Shown: piece by piece, positions 9,686 through 18,153 of the stretch
Layout: each line of letters opens with the position of its first letter
Numbering within the stretch: the stretch's first letter is position 1
DNA from: Blautia faecicola
Lineage (GTDB): Bacteria; Bacillota; Clostridia; Lachnospirales; Lachnospiraceae
Reading direction: 5' to 3'
DNA: 64,000 nucleotides
Assembly (NCBI RefSeq): GCF_004123145.1
Contig: NZ_SDKC01000001.1
Location: 887,501 to 951,500, forward strand
Made by a program: the position numbers and the translations under genes
Notes under the pieces: generated by a model
What the model saw: the letters and a program-made list of their open reading frames with translations, nothing else
Told to the model about the DNA's origin: nothing
Database searches by the model: none

Positions 9686-10930
9686 ATGAGTGCCTGGAAA
9701 TGGATGGCGAGGATCTGCAGTAAGACTCCATGGACAAAAACATGGAGTCTTCGTGTGTATTACTGGTGGAAAAAACTGCAGTACCGGAAGGGATATGTGG
9801 AGAAAGAAGAAATCAATCCGAAAAAGGTGGTTTTTGAGGCGTATATGGGGAAGAAGTATGCGTGTAGCCCGAAAGCGCTGTATCAGGCGATGTGCCGGGA
9901 TCCGCAGTATCGGGACTGGGAGCTGATCTGGGCGTTTCGGGAACCGGAGAGATACCGTGAGATGGAAAAAGAGCCGCATACGAAGGTGGTTCGCTATCGA
10001 AGTGGGGAATATTACCGCGCATATGCCTCGGCGAAGTTCTGGGTGACCAATTCACGGCTCCCAAGGGAATTGCAGCCGAAAGACGGACAGGAATATATCC
10101 AGTGCTGGCATGGGACACCGTTAAAACGGCTGGGCTATGATCTGGAGCATTATGCGGAGAAAAACGGCAGCCTGCGGGAAGTGAGAGAAAATTATCTGGA
10201 GGAGACGAAACGGGTGACACACATGCCGTCTCCGTCCGGTTTTTATTCGGAAAAGATCGCTTCTGCGTTTCATCTGAAGGAGGAAGGAAAGGAGCAGGTG
10301 CTTCTGGAACTGGGGTATCCGAGAAATGATGAACTGGTTGCGGTTACGGATGCAGCGTGCAAAAATATGCGCCGGACACTGGGAATCCCGGAGGGAAAGA
10401 AAGTGATCCTGTACGCACCGACCTGGCGGGAGAATCAGCATCTTCCGGGGGAAGGATATCAGTTTCAGCTGCCGGTGGACTTTAAACGGTGGCGGGAAGT
10501 GCTGGGAGATGAGTATGTGATCCTGTTCCGGGCACACTATTTTATCAGCAATTCCTTTGATTTCGTGGCATTTTCCGGATTTGTCTATGATGTGTCGCAG
10601 ATGGATGATATCAATCCGCTGTATCTGGTAGCCGATGTGCTGATCACGGATTATTCGAGTGTTTTCTTTGATTACGCCAATCTGAGACGCCCGATCCTGT
10701 TTTTTATGTATGATTATGAACAGTATAAACACGAGATGCGTGATTTTTACTTCGATATCCACATGCTTCCGGGTCCGGTGTTGATGGATCAGGAAGAAGT
10801 GTTGAAAACGTTGAAAAATCTGCCGGATGTGGTGGATAAGTATGAAAAAAAATATGTAGAATTCAATAATGTATTTAATCCACACCGGGAACAATGCAGT
10901 GAGAAGTATCTGAGAGAATGGATGAAATAA
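9686..10930 (+). CDS. CDP-glycerol glycerophosphotransferase (TagF type), copy 3
   Basis: This 414-residue protein parallels copy 2 along its length, with the same run of motifs: CWHGTPLKRLGYDLE, GYPRND, YAPTWRENQ, FRAHY and ITDYSSVFFDY. The start at 9686 is chosen because AGGGGAAAAAG lies just upstream; an upstream TTG at 9659 has no site. It is the last gene of operon A, closed by a strong hairpin. Having two close paralogues plus a third distant member suggests division of labour between chain start and elongation, or two different polyol phosphates. Confidence 0.92.
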   Translation: MSAWKWMARICSKTPWTKTWSLRVYYWWKKLQYRKGYVEKEEINPKKVVFEAYMGKKYACSPKALYQAMCRDPQYRDWELIWAFREPERYREMEKEPHTKVVRYRSGEYYRAYASAKFWVTNSRLPRELQPKDGQEYIQCWHGTPLKRLGYDLEHYAEKNGSLREVRENYLEETKRVTHMPSPSGFYSEKIASAFHLKEEGKEQVLLELGYPRNDELVAVTDAACKNMRRTLGIPEGKKVILYAPTWRENQHLPGEGYQFQLPVDFKRWREVLGDEYVILFRAHYFISNSFDFVAFSGFVYDVSQMDDINPLYLVADVLITDYSSVFFDYANLRRPILFFMYDYEQYKHEMRDFYFDIHMLPGPVLMDQEEVLKTLKNLPDVVDKYEKKYVEFNNVFNPHREQCSEKYLREWMK

Positions 10931-10957
10931 AAAAGCAGCACTTAGTGCTGCTTTTTT
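10929..10957. terminator. Bidirectional terminator between convergent operons
   Basis: A perfect 13-bp stem, AAAAAAGCAGCAC/GTGCTGCTTTTTT, closes a 3-base loop. The loop TTA (10942-10944) is at the same time the stop codon of the minus-strand DUF2304 gene, and the 5' foot overlaps the stop of the plus-strand gene. One hairpin serves both transcripts. Confidence 0.93.
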
Positions 10958-11307
10958 ATTTCATCCAGTTCTTTTTTCAGAAGAGCAATTTCCTGGGTCA
11001 GTGTCTTGTTTGTTTCCATCAGCCGGGAAAGAAGTACGGTGTGAGAGAAAACAAGCAGAAACAGCAGAATAATGGCAACCAGGAAGATCATGTTAGAAGG
11101 CAGCTGGACACCAAGGAGTTCTGACAGAAACGAAAGAATCGGTGGAAACAGATCAATGATCAGTAGACAGATGTCGATGATGATCCAGGAGAGAACATAT
11201 TTGATCTCCAGTGTCTTTTTTAATACAGCGCGCAGCAGCCGGCACAGAATAAGAAGTAACAGGACTGCCAGGATGATTTGTAAACGATATTCATGCATAT
11301 GTAACAT
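10942..11307 (-). CDS. DUF2304 family small membrane protein
   Basis: The 121-residue protein has three hydrophobic segments (about 8-28, 37-62 and 71-91) and a C-terminal charged helix, the layout of DUF2304 proteins. These commonly sit directly beside a polyprenyl-phosphate GT2 and may help membrane attachment or handing over of the lipid-linked sugar. It follows such a GT2 here by 15 bases. Its stop codon lies inside the terminator loop. Confidence 0.85.
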   Translation of the reverse strand: MLHMHEYRLQIILAVLLLLILCRLLRAVLKKTLEIKYVLSWIIIDICLLIIDLFPPILSFLSELLGVQLPSNMIFLVAIILLFLLVFSHTVLLSRLMETNKTLTQEIALLKKELDEIKKQH

Positions 11308-11322
11308 ACCTCATTTCATAAG

Positions 11323-12009
11323 TTACCGGATTCGTTCCAGAAGAATGGCGATGGTTACTTTGATCATATAGTAGACGGATTTGAGCGGAGAGATCGAAGA
11401 GACACCACCGGCACGCGCACGCATGATGACAGGAATCTCAGCCACCTTTTTCTTCCGTTTCAGGATTGCTACAATGCTTTCCGGTTCCGGATAATCCCTG
11501 GGATATTCTTTGGCAAAGTATGCAATTACATCTTTGTTGATCATACGGAGTCCGGAAGTAGGATCGGTAATGGTCTTACCGGTCAGCAGATGGATCAGCC
11601 AGGTAAAGTAACGGATACCGGTACGGCGAAGTCCGGAAGACTGGAAGCCTTCTTTGTTAATAAAACGGGATCCAATCAGCATATCCAGATCTTTTTCCTG
11701 AATTACCTGCAGCATCTCTTCGAGAAAGCGGGGATCGTGCTGACCGTCACCGTCTACCTGTACGGCAAAATCGTATCCGTGATCCAGGGCGTATTTGTAA
11801 CCGGTCTGTACGGCACCGCCGATACCAAGGTTTACCGGAAGATCAATATAATGGAAATGATTTTTTTCGCAGATCCCTCGGGTATGATCTTTGGAACAGT
11901 CATTAATTACAATATAATCAAAATCAGGAGCATGCTCGGTGATATCGCGTACCGTCTGTTCGATACATGCTTCTTCATTGTAAGCAGGAATGATAATTAA
12001 ACTTTTCAT
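11323..12009 (-). CDS. GT2 glycosyltransferase, polyprenyl-phosphate (DPM1-like) type
   Basis: The 228-residue protein starts directly with the GT2 fold: IIPAYNEE (5-12), NDCSKD and VQVDGDGQHDP carrying the DxD-type metal site. It lacks the C-terminal membrane helices of GtrB proteins, which fits partnership with the adjacent DUF2304 protein. The family transfers a sugar from a nucleotide to undecaprenyl phosphate on the cytoplasmic face. The sugar cannot be told. It overlaps the upstream GT2 gene by 4 bases (ATGA), so the two are translationally coupled. Confidence 0.9.
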   Translation of the reverse strand: MKSLIIIPAYNEEACIEQTVRDITEHAPDFDYIVINDCSKDHTRGICEKNHFHYIDLPVNLGIGGAVQTGYKYALDHGYDFAVQVDGDGQHDPRFLEEMLQVIQEKDLDMLIGSRFINKEGFQSSGLRRTGIRYFTWLIHLLTGKTITDPTSGLRMINKDVIAYFAKEYPRDYPEPESIVAILKRKKKVAEIPVIMRARAGGVSSISPLKSVYYMIKVTIAILLERIR

Positions 12010-12821
12010 TTGTTCTCCAATTCGTTTGATTTTTCACTTGAGGAATAGGCACGTGTGAGCAGGCGGGCAATCGGTTTTGGCCAGAACCTGCAAAACATCT
12101 GAAAATCCTCACTGCTGCGGGCGGAATCGCCAAGGATGGCGGAAGTTTCGGAGCCGTCATGGATCCGATGATACATCAGAATCCGGTTGCAGTATACGAA
12201 AGCGCCCTTTCTCCGGGAAAGAAGTTCCCATGCCTGCCAGTCTTCATCACTTCGAAAACCGGGGAAAAAGATCTGTTCCGGAAGATTTTCTTTGACGAAG
12301 GTCACAGAAGGACAGCAGATCGGACAGCCGAAGGAAAGAATCCGGCGGCGGACAAATTTGCTGTTCTGAAAAAGCTTTGGACGCAAAGGAAGCAGCATGG
12401 TGCGTTTTACATTTAAAAGGGGGTTGCGTGTTACGGTCTTTCCGTTTCGAAGTTCGCCGTAATCGGTGAAAGCGATCAGAGGTTTTTTTGCCTCGGAGAG
12501 TTTCTGCAAAACAGTTTCGGTATAGAAACGGTCGTAGGTATCATCCTGATGAGCGATGGTCATCAGTTCTGTCTTTGCACTTCGGTAGGCAAACATCCAG
12601 TCCTGGGTAATACCGGTTTCCCCGTGGTTGATGTGTAATTCGAGGTGGTATTTGTCGGCAAGATTGCGGATGTAGGCGTTATCGGTGGCGGTGACAATGA
12701 TGATCGTAGAAGGAACCGTCTGATCGAGGAGTGATAAAATACACTCCTCAAGAAACGGACTTTCTTTGTATGCACAAATGGCAAATGTATGGTTTTTTCC
12801 TGTATATTTCATTGATTTCAT
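12006..12821 (-). CDS. GT2 family glycosyltransferase
   Basis: The protein of up to 271 residues has an N-terminal GT2 fold (FAICAYKESPFLEECILSLLDQT, about 13-35; nucleotide-binding Asp in TATDN; metal site near AHQDDTYD). The remainder is less conserved. A second ATG at 12812 has better spacing from AAAGG and is the likelier start, giving 268 residues. It lies 37 bases after the repeat-domain surface protein gene and probably shares its transcript. Acceptor and sugar are unknown. Confidence 0.85.
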   Translation of the reverse strand: MKSMKYTGKNHTFAICAYKESPFLEECILSLLDQTVPSTIIIVTATDNAYIRNLADKYHLELHINHGETGITQDWMFAYRSAKTELMTIAHQDDTYDRFYTETVLQKLSEAKKPLIAFTDYGELRNGKTVTRNPLLNVKRTMLLPLRPKLFQNSKFVRRRILSFGCPICCPSVTFVKENLPEQIFFPGFRSDEDWQAWELLSRRKGAFVYCNRILMYHRIHDGSETSAILGDSARSSEDFQMFCRFWPKPIARLLTRAYSSSEKSNELENK

Positions 12822-12858
12822 CCTTTAAAAAAATATCATACAAACTTTAGCCTATTTT

Positions 12859-14661
12859 TTAATGCTTGTCAAGGCGTGAGGAGGAATCGTAAGAATCCTG
12901 CGAACCTTTCAGATCGATCTGTTCAAGCGTTTCAAAGAAGGCAATATCTTTCTGGCGCATCTGGCGAAGTTCCTGTTTTCTTCTCTTTTTGCGGCGCCAT
13001 CTGCGTAGTTTCAGGTAAAAGAGGATCAGCAGTAAAATTACGATCAGAACCAGAATTCCAATGAGGAAAACCAGGATCCAGTCTACCTGGCTGTATACCA
13101 GTTCAATCGTGTGATCGGCCTGAATGGATGTCAGGGTAATGTTCTGCTCTCCTTTCCGGAACGGATATTCTTTTCCATCAACAGTGCAGGAACGCAGGAT
13201 ACAGGATGCGTCCGGTGTGACTGTGGTGGTGTAGGAATCCCCGCGGTAAACAGTGACCGGTGAATTATCGACCGTACCATTTTTTACGTTCACGGTGATG
13301 GTGTAGGAAGGAACCGGTTTAAATGTCACTTCGATGGTGTGATCGGAGGCCAGGTCATCGAAGGTATAGCCGGAAGTATCGCTGGTCACCGGGACAGTCT
13401 GCCCGTCTACCGTAAGGGTATCCACCACATAATGTTCTTCCGGCGTGAAAGAAACTGTCAGGGCGTGGTGCTCTTTCCCGGAGGAGGAGGCTTCGACCTG
13501 ACCGTGGGAAGCGGAAGCAGAGACGGTGTATACCGGGATCTCTTCAAAGATAGCCTGAATCGTATGGTCTTCCTGGACATCTGTAAAGGTATAGGAGAGC
13601 GGGTACTGGCTGATATCCACTTCCTCTCCGTCCACGATAAGAGACTGGAGTCGGTGATCGTCATCACATGCGTAGGAGACGGTGCAGGAATCGCCCTCAT
13701 CAATTTCCAGATTACTGTCGGAGATTTTTCCGTTTTCCGCGCTGGTGGTCACACTGTGCACCAGCGGAAGGGTTGCTTCGTACAGACGGAAGCGTGTCGT
13801 TCCGATGATGGCGGAAGCCATAAGAAGGTGCCCCGGCTCTAACTGACAGATGCCTTCCGGTTCCACCTCGAAAGCATCATGACCAGGAAGGGTCAGATAA
13901 TAACTTCCGACACGTTTCTGCTGAGAGATCGAGTAGACATCCAGAACATTCATATAGCCTTCCCGCTGCATGTAAGGGATGCTGATGATAGAATCCCCGG
14001 AGACGCAGAAGTCCTGAAACGAACTCCGGCTGTAGGAAAGGTGAAGATTTAATTTATTCACGATCTCAAAATTACTGTCGGTAAAATAAAAAGCATAATC
14101 AGCGATTCGGTTTGCCATCAGTACATACTGATCTTTTTCCGGAACATAATCGATGCCGAAAAAGTTGATACTTCCGTTTCCCACCTGAACTTTTCTTTTA
14201 AAGTGGAGTGTATTGGCGTCCACGATAAAGACAGCACCGGCATTGGACGGATCGTTGGTAAAAAGACCGGCAATAGCGATTTCCTGTGTGTTTGGATTGT
14301 AGGTCATGCCGTTTCCGTGTTCGTAGTCGGTCTCGGTGACACTGAAGGCATAACTGTACTGTTCTACCGGGTTGCCATCAGCGTCTGTGGTATTGCGGTA
14401 GAAGGCGATCAGGGTATCCGGTTCGGTTGTCTTTTTCGAAGCATTTACCAGGCATACGATATACTGATCGGTGGCACACATGGACTGAAGCCAGCCTTTT
14501 TCATTGATAATGGAAGATTCTGTCACCATATTCCAGGGTACAGTTTCTAACTCTGAGGTTTTCAAAGCGGCTGATACGGTCTCCGGAAAGATCAACAGCA
14601 CAGTGAAAAACAGAAAACAGAACATAAGGAAAATGTGTGACCTGTATTTGAAGTGTTTCAT
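12859..14661 (-). CDS. Membrane-anchored surface protein: propeller-like domain plus three InlB-type repeats
   Basis: The 600-residue protein begins with a signal peptide (about 1-31). Residues 40-300 form a beta-rich domain whose repeated blades (for example NPNTQEIAIAGLF and DYVPEKDQYVLMAN) suggest a propeller. Three copies of a roughly 70-residue repeat follow (about 306-374, 375-447, 448-523), each ending in a DHTIxxxF/Y motif typical of bacterial InlB-B-like repeats. Then come a membrane helix (about 528-550) and a basic cytoplasmic tail. It is therefore anchored at its C-terminus and exposed outside. Function is not known; position in the polysaccharide locus suggests a wall or envelope role. 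GGGGG precedes ATG. Confidence 0.8.
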   Translation of the reverse strand: MKHFKYRSHIFLMFCFLFFTVLLIFPETVSAALKTSELETVPWNMVTESSIINEKGWLQSMCATDQYIVCLVNASKKTTEPDTLIAFYRNTTDADGNPVEQYSYAFSVTETDYEHGNGMTYNPNTQEIAIAGLFTNDPSNAGAVFIVDANTLHFKRKVQVGNGSINFFGIDYVPEKDQYVLMANRIADYAFYFTDSNFEIVNKLNLHLSYSRSSFQDFCVSGDSIISIPYMQREGYMNVLDVYSISQQKRVGSYYLTLPGHDAFEVEPEGICQLEPGHLLMASAIIGTTRFRLYEATLPLVHSVTTSAENGKISDSNLEIDEGDSCTVSYACDDDHRLQSLIVDGEEVDISQYPLSYTFTDVQEDHTIQAIFEEIPVYTVSASASHGQVEASSSGKEHHALTVSFTPEEHYVVDTLTVDGQTVPVTSDTSGYTFDDLASDHTIEVTFKPVPSYTITVNVKNGTVDNSPVTVYRGDSYTTTVTPDASCILRSCTVDGKEYPFRKGEQNITLTSIQADHTIELVYSQVDWILVFLIGILVLIVILLLILFYLKLRRWRRKKRRKQELRQMRQKDIAFFETLEQIDLKGSQDSYDSSSRLDKH

Positions 14662-14685
14662 AAGATGCCCCCATTTTTCAGATTT

Positions 14686-14720
14686 CAGCCAACAACGGCA
14701 GGATCTGCAACTGTTGGCTG
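14686..14720 (-). promoter_or_regulatory. Hairpin in the 5' leader of the repeat-domain surface protein gene
   Basis: A perfect 9-bp stem (CAGCCAACA at 14686-14694 with TGTTGGCTG at 14712-14720) closes a 17-base loop. It lies between promoter and start codon on the minus strand. There is no T-run, so it is not an ordinary terminator; it could stabilise the mRNA or bind a regulator. Confidence 0.45.
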
Positions 14721-14727
14721 GAATTTC

Positions 14728-14756
14728 AGTATAGCATGATAAAAAAAACAGGGCAA
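14728..14756 (-). promoter_or_regulatory. Sigma-A promoter of the repeat-domain surface protein gene
   Basis: On the minus strand TTGCCC (14751-14756), 17 bases, then TATACT (14728-14733). It almost touches the stop codon of the upstream ltaS-like gene at 14761. Confidence 0.75.
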
Positions 14757-14760
14757 GAGA

Positions 14761-16488
14761 CTATCGGGAAGAATAGAGCAGTTGCGAACGATATAATTTG
14801 GAATCTTTCAGTAACTCGGTGTTCAGATCGTCCATACCGTAGATTTCTGCCAGTGTGGAAGTACTGGGAAACAGGTTCGCTCCCAGTCCGAGGCGATCGC
14901 CTGGAATCGTTACACCCATAGCGGCAAGCGTTGTCGGATACATATCCAGGGAAGTAAATTTTCGATAGACATTGGTGTAGGAAACGGACGGATCCGGATT
15001 TACAATGGTGAAATACATCCGTCGGTCAAAATCTTTGGTGTTGGTTTTTTCCAGATAAACCGAGTCCATCGTGCAGTGATCTCCACACAGAACGATAGTA
15101 GTGTTATCGTAAAAATCCTGTTCCCGGATCCAGGAGAGGAACGATGTGATCTGACGGCTTGAGCAGGCAACCACGTCACTGTACTGCAGGCTGAACTCAT
15201 CCCGGCACAGGTCACAGTAATAACCATTGACAAAGTGGGAGTCTGCGGTCAGCATGGTAAAATTAAACGGTTCCCCTTTGGAAGCCAGATCCGTCAGTTC
15301 CGTCTTTGCATATTCGATCAGTTTGGAATCTTCATATCCCCACCAGACATAGTAGTCGCTGTCGATATATCCGGCATCGACAGCAGAATAGTAGTCGAAG
15401 ACTTTATAGTTTCCGTGACTGTTAAAATAAGAAGAACGTCCGGCAAAGTTACCGTCGGAACCGATCATAAACGTCTGGTTATATCCCTGATCATGCAGGA
15501 TGTCACCGATCGCGTAAACACCGGGAAGATAATTATTCTCCGAACTCCAGGTGCTGTTCAGGGTACTGTTGCTGACAATATTTTCATTTAACGGAACACC
15601 GCTGGTCTGTGCGACGAGTCCTCCCATGGTAAAGGTGGCGCCGTTTACGGCATAGGGACCGTTTAACTTGCTGTCATCCCCGGAAAACGTGATGTTATTT
15701 AATGCAAGATCCGTAAATTCCGGGATATAATTTTCAGGCATGTTGCCGCCGACTTCTTTGCTTGCGTAACTCAGTTCCATGGATTCCAGAAAGATGTAGA
15801 TCAGGTTCCGTTTGGTTTCCGGGAAGGTCAGATCGACATCTCTTGCATCCACATAATAATCTTCATAGATGGTAGATTTCTGGCTGGTGAACTTTAAGTA
15901 ATCACCGATTTCAAAGTCAATCCAGAAATTTACCAGGTTTGGAGCAAGTAAAACGAGAGCAAACACACTCCAGACCAGCCCGAAACGACGATCTTTCTGT
16001 TTTTTGTGAAGAAGCAAAACAAAAAGCAGCGTGATCAGGAAGGAGGTGGCAAAAATCACGATGCCGGTGATCAGCGGCTCTTTGATAGAATCAATACCGG
16101 TACCTTCGAGCGGTGTATGCAGATGATACAGAAGCTGTCCCCACGGAACTCCCTGGAAGTTTTCCTGAAGATAGCGGGCGACAAAGATCAGAACGCTGAT
16201 AATAGAAAAAAAGAGGGGAAGAAAGATGGTGCGCAGTACAAAGAACACGGTTTTTTTGCGGGAACGCGGGGAATCATTTTCCTGCTCAGGCGCGGAAAAC
16301 ATCCGGCTGAGAAAAAGAAGAAGTCCGAGCAATCCTGCAGAGACATAACTGGCGATCCGTAAGAAGGAATGCTCCGTGTTGGTTCGGCCCTGGATCGTCG
16401 AAACAGCGAACAGAGCGATAAGAAGCAGGGTGATCAGGCAAAAAATCACCCGAAATACTTTGGAATGCCTGATATTTTTTAGTTTCAT
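14761..16488 (-). CDS. LTA synthase family phosphoglycerol transferase
   Basis: The 575-residue protein has five N-terminal membrane helices in about the first 210 residues, then a large extracellular sulfatase-fold domain. It shows the family metal and nucleophile sites: E in FLESME, the nucleophile Thr in GATFTMGGLVAQ, and late Asp/His ligands in CGDHCTMD. LtaS-type enzymes move glycerol phosphate from phosphatidylglycerol onto an outer-face acceptor. The ATG at 16488 is used because GAAAGGA lies 9 bases upstream; the longer frame from 16530 has no site. It may build lipoteichoic acid or decorate a glycan; the operon A enzymes work separately, from CDP-glycerol. Confidence 0.9.
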   Translation of the reverse strand: MKLKNIRHSKVFRVIFCLITLLLIALFAVSTIQGRTNTEHSFLRIASYVSAGLLGLLLFLSRMFSAPEQENDSPRSRKKTVFFVLRTIFLPLFFSIISVLIFVARYLQENFQGVPWGQLLYHLHTPLEGTGIDSIKEPLITGIVIFATSFLITLLFVLLLHKKQKDRRFGLVWSVFALVLLAPNLVNFWIDFEIGDYLKFTSQKSTIYEDYYVDARDVDLTFPETKRNLIYIFLESMELSYASKEVGGNMPENYIPEFTDLALNNITFSGDDSKLNGPYAVNGATFTMGGLVAQTSGVPLNENIVSNSTLNSTWSSENNYLPGVYAIGDILHDQGYNQTFMIGSDGNFAGRSSYFNSHGNYKVFDYYSAVDAGYIDSDYYVWWGYEDSKLIEYAKTELTDLASKGEPFNFTMLTADSHFVNGYYCDLCRDEFSLQYSDVVACSSRQITSFLSWIREQDFYDNTTIVLCGDHCTMDSVYLEKTNTKDFDRRMYFTIVNPDPSVSYTNVYRKFTSLDMYPTTLAAMGVTIPGDRLGLGANLFPSTSTLAEIYGMDDLNTELLKDSKLYRSQLLYSSR

Positions 16489-16533
16489 TAACAAATGTCC
16501 TTTCATCGTATAGTAAAATGCACAGCGCAATAG

Positions 16534-16562
16534 ATTATAAAGGAAAAGCTAAAAACATACAA
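16534..16562 (-). promoter_or_regulatory. Sigma-A promoter of the LTA-synthase-like gene
   Basis: On the minus strand TTGTAT (16557-16562), 17 bases, then TATAAT (16534-16539). It is divergent from the carboxypeptidase promoter 60 bases away. Confidence 0.75.
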
Positions 16563-16621
16563 GAAATTTACGAAAATATTACAATTTTTTTAAGGTAAAT
16601 CTTTCTTTTGAAAGTCAATAC

Positions 16622-16650
16622 TTGAAGTGGATGGGGATATGGGATAGAAT
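16622..16650 (+). promoter_or_regulatory. Sigma-A promoter of the D,D-carboxypeptidase gene
   Basis: TTGAAG (16622-16627), a 17-base spacer, then TAGAAT (16645-16650), 35 bases before the start codon. Confidence 0.75.
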
Positions 16651-16685
16651 AGTAAAATAAGAATTTTCAGAAGAGGTATTGGAAA

Positions 16686-17966
16686 ATGAAGAAAAAAAGA
16701 TATAAGAAGCTGACAGCGATCCTGGCAGCTGTTCTTTTGCTGTGCAGCGGGATCCCGGTAATGGCAGCAGAGGTAAATAACGGGACAACGTATCCGGTTT
16801 CGACAAATGCAATCGCGAACTGGCCACAGGGACCGGATACATATTCCGAAACAGCAGTACTGATGGATGCGGATACGGGAGCGATTTTGTATAATAAAGG
16901 AATGGATGAGAAACGCTACCCGGCAAGTATTACCAAGATCATGACAGCACTTCTGGCACTGGAACACAGCAGTTTGGACGAAGAAGTTACATTTACAGAG
17001 GAATGTCTTGCCGATCAGACTTCTGACAGTGGAAATCTGGGAATGAAGGTTGGTGAAATTCTGACAATGCGGCAGTGTCTGATGGCACTGATGATCCGTT
17101 CGGCTAACGATGTGGCAACGCAGATTGCGGTTCATGTGGCAGGATCGGTCTCTGCGTTTGCAGATATGATGAATCAGCGTGCGCAGGAACTTGGCTGTGT
17201 GAATACACATTTTGTAAATGCCAGTGGAATGCCGGATGAAAACCATTATACGACAGCACACGATATGGCACTGATCTTTCAGCAGGCGATAAAGAATCAG
17301 GATTTTCTGGATATTATAGGAACACAGAGTTTCACGATCGAACCGACCAATATGAATCCGGAAAGCCGGGTGTTGAATACACATCATGCTCTGCTGTCAG
17401 CGTCTGCACCGGAACATTATGATGGATGTTTCGGGGGAAAAACAGGAGTGACAGCAGCATCAAAAAACACATTGGTGAGCGGAGCTGCCAGGAATGGAAT
17501 GACGCTGATTGCTGTTGCCATGCGTGCAGATGCCGGACAGGTGTGTCAGGATCATATCAATATGTTTGACTATGGATTCAACAATTTTCAAAAAGTGGAA
17601 GTTCCGGGAGGGGCTGTGACGATTCCACAAAATGCACAGATTGAGGATCTGACAACGACGGAAAGTGAAGAAGTTCGGGAAACGTATTATTTTAACCAGA
17701 ACTATTTTGTGGGAACAGGAACAAAATCTGAGGAGATTCAGCAGGAGACCGAAGAACCGGAGACACTTACACCGGAAGTAACGCAAGAACCTCAGAAAGG
17801 TCAGGTGAAAGAAACTGCGGAGAACAGTGGAGATGAAGAAAAAGAAACTTATAAACTGATAATTGATATTTTGATCGGATTAATCGGGATGACAGTGATC
17901 ATCATGATTATTTCAGTAGTCAGAAAGAAAAGAAAGAGGAAAAAACGAAAGAGAGGAAGAAAGTGA
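16686..17966 (+). CDS. D-alanyl-D-alanine carboxypeptidase (peptidase S11, DacF-like)
   Basis: The 426-residue protein has a signal peptide (1-28) and all three penicillin-binding motifs: S81-ITK84, S139-AN and K252-TG. It trims the terminal D-Ala from peptidoglycan stem peptides outside the membrane. Residues 330-385 form an acidic low-complexity linker. A C-terminal membrane helix (about 389-413) then leads into a strongly basic tail, an anchor different from the amphipathic helix of PBP5. The stop overlaps the next ATG (TGATG). Confidence 0.93.
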   Translation: MKKKRYKKLTAILAAVLLLCSGIPVMAAEVNNGTTYPVSTNAIANWPQGPDTYSETAVLMDADTGAILYNKGMDEKRYPASITKIMTALLALEHSSLDEEVTFTEECLADQTSDSGNLGMKVGEILTMRQCLMALMIRSANDVATQIAVHVAGSVSAFADMMNQRAQELGCVNTHFVNASGMPDENHYTTAHDMALIFQQAIKNQDFLDIIGTQSFTIEPTNMNPESRVLNTHHALLSASAPEHYDGCFGGKTGVTAASKNTLVSGAARNGMTLIAVAMRADAGQVCQDHINMFDYGFNNFQKVEVPGGAVTIPQNAQIEDLTTTESEEVRETYYFNQNYFVGTGTKSEEIQQETEEPETLTPEVTQEPQKGQVKETAENSGDEEKETYKLIIDILIGLIGMTVIIMIISVVRKKRKRKKRKRGRK

Positions 17967-18153
17967 TGTCGGCAGAAGCAGCTAAAAAAGTATCTGAACG
18001 CAATTATGGAATTTTCCGGCTCTGATATGCGGATGTTCGGCTGGCATTTTTATTGTATGCATTTGTATTGAAAAGATCCGTATCTGGTTGTTTAAAGGTG
18101 GAACTTATATTGTGAAACAGGCAAAGAATTATTTAAAAGGAAAAAAGAATTGA
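17966..18153 (+). pseudogene. Small membrane protein gene broken by a one-base frame loss
   Basis: ATG 17966 overlaps the carboxypeptidase stop (TGATG) and has GAGGAAG upstream, but its frame closes after 19 codons at 18025. The other end, in a frame shifted by one base, encodes a hydrophobic segment (FPALICGCSAGIFIVCIC) and a basic tail, and stops at 18151-18153, overlapping the TTG start of the next gene. The span is 188 bases, one short of 63 codons. Adding one base between 17998 and 18022, for example in GGAATTTT, would restore a 62-residue single-helix membrane protein coupled at both ends. It could be a true mutation, a sequencing error or, less likely, programmed frameshifting. Confidence 0.6.

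Noticed and set aside
17966-18153. Programmed ribosomal frameshifting as the explanation for the split small gene
   Set aside because: No slippery heptamer with a following structure is visible between the two frames; a lost base or a sequencing error is simpler.
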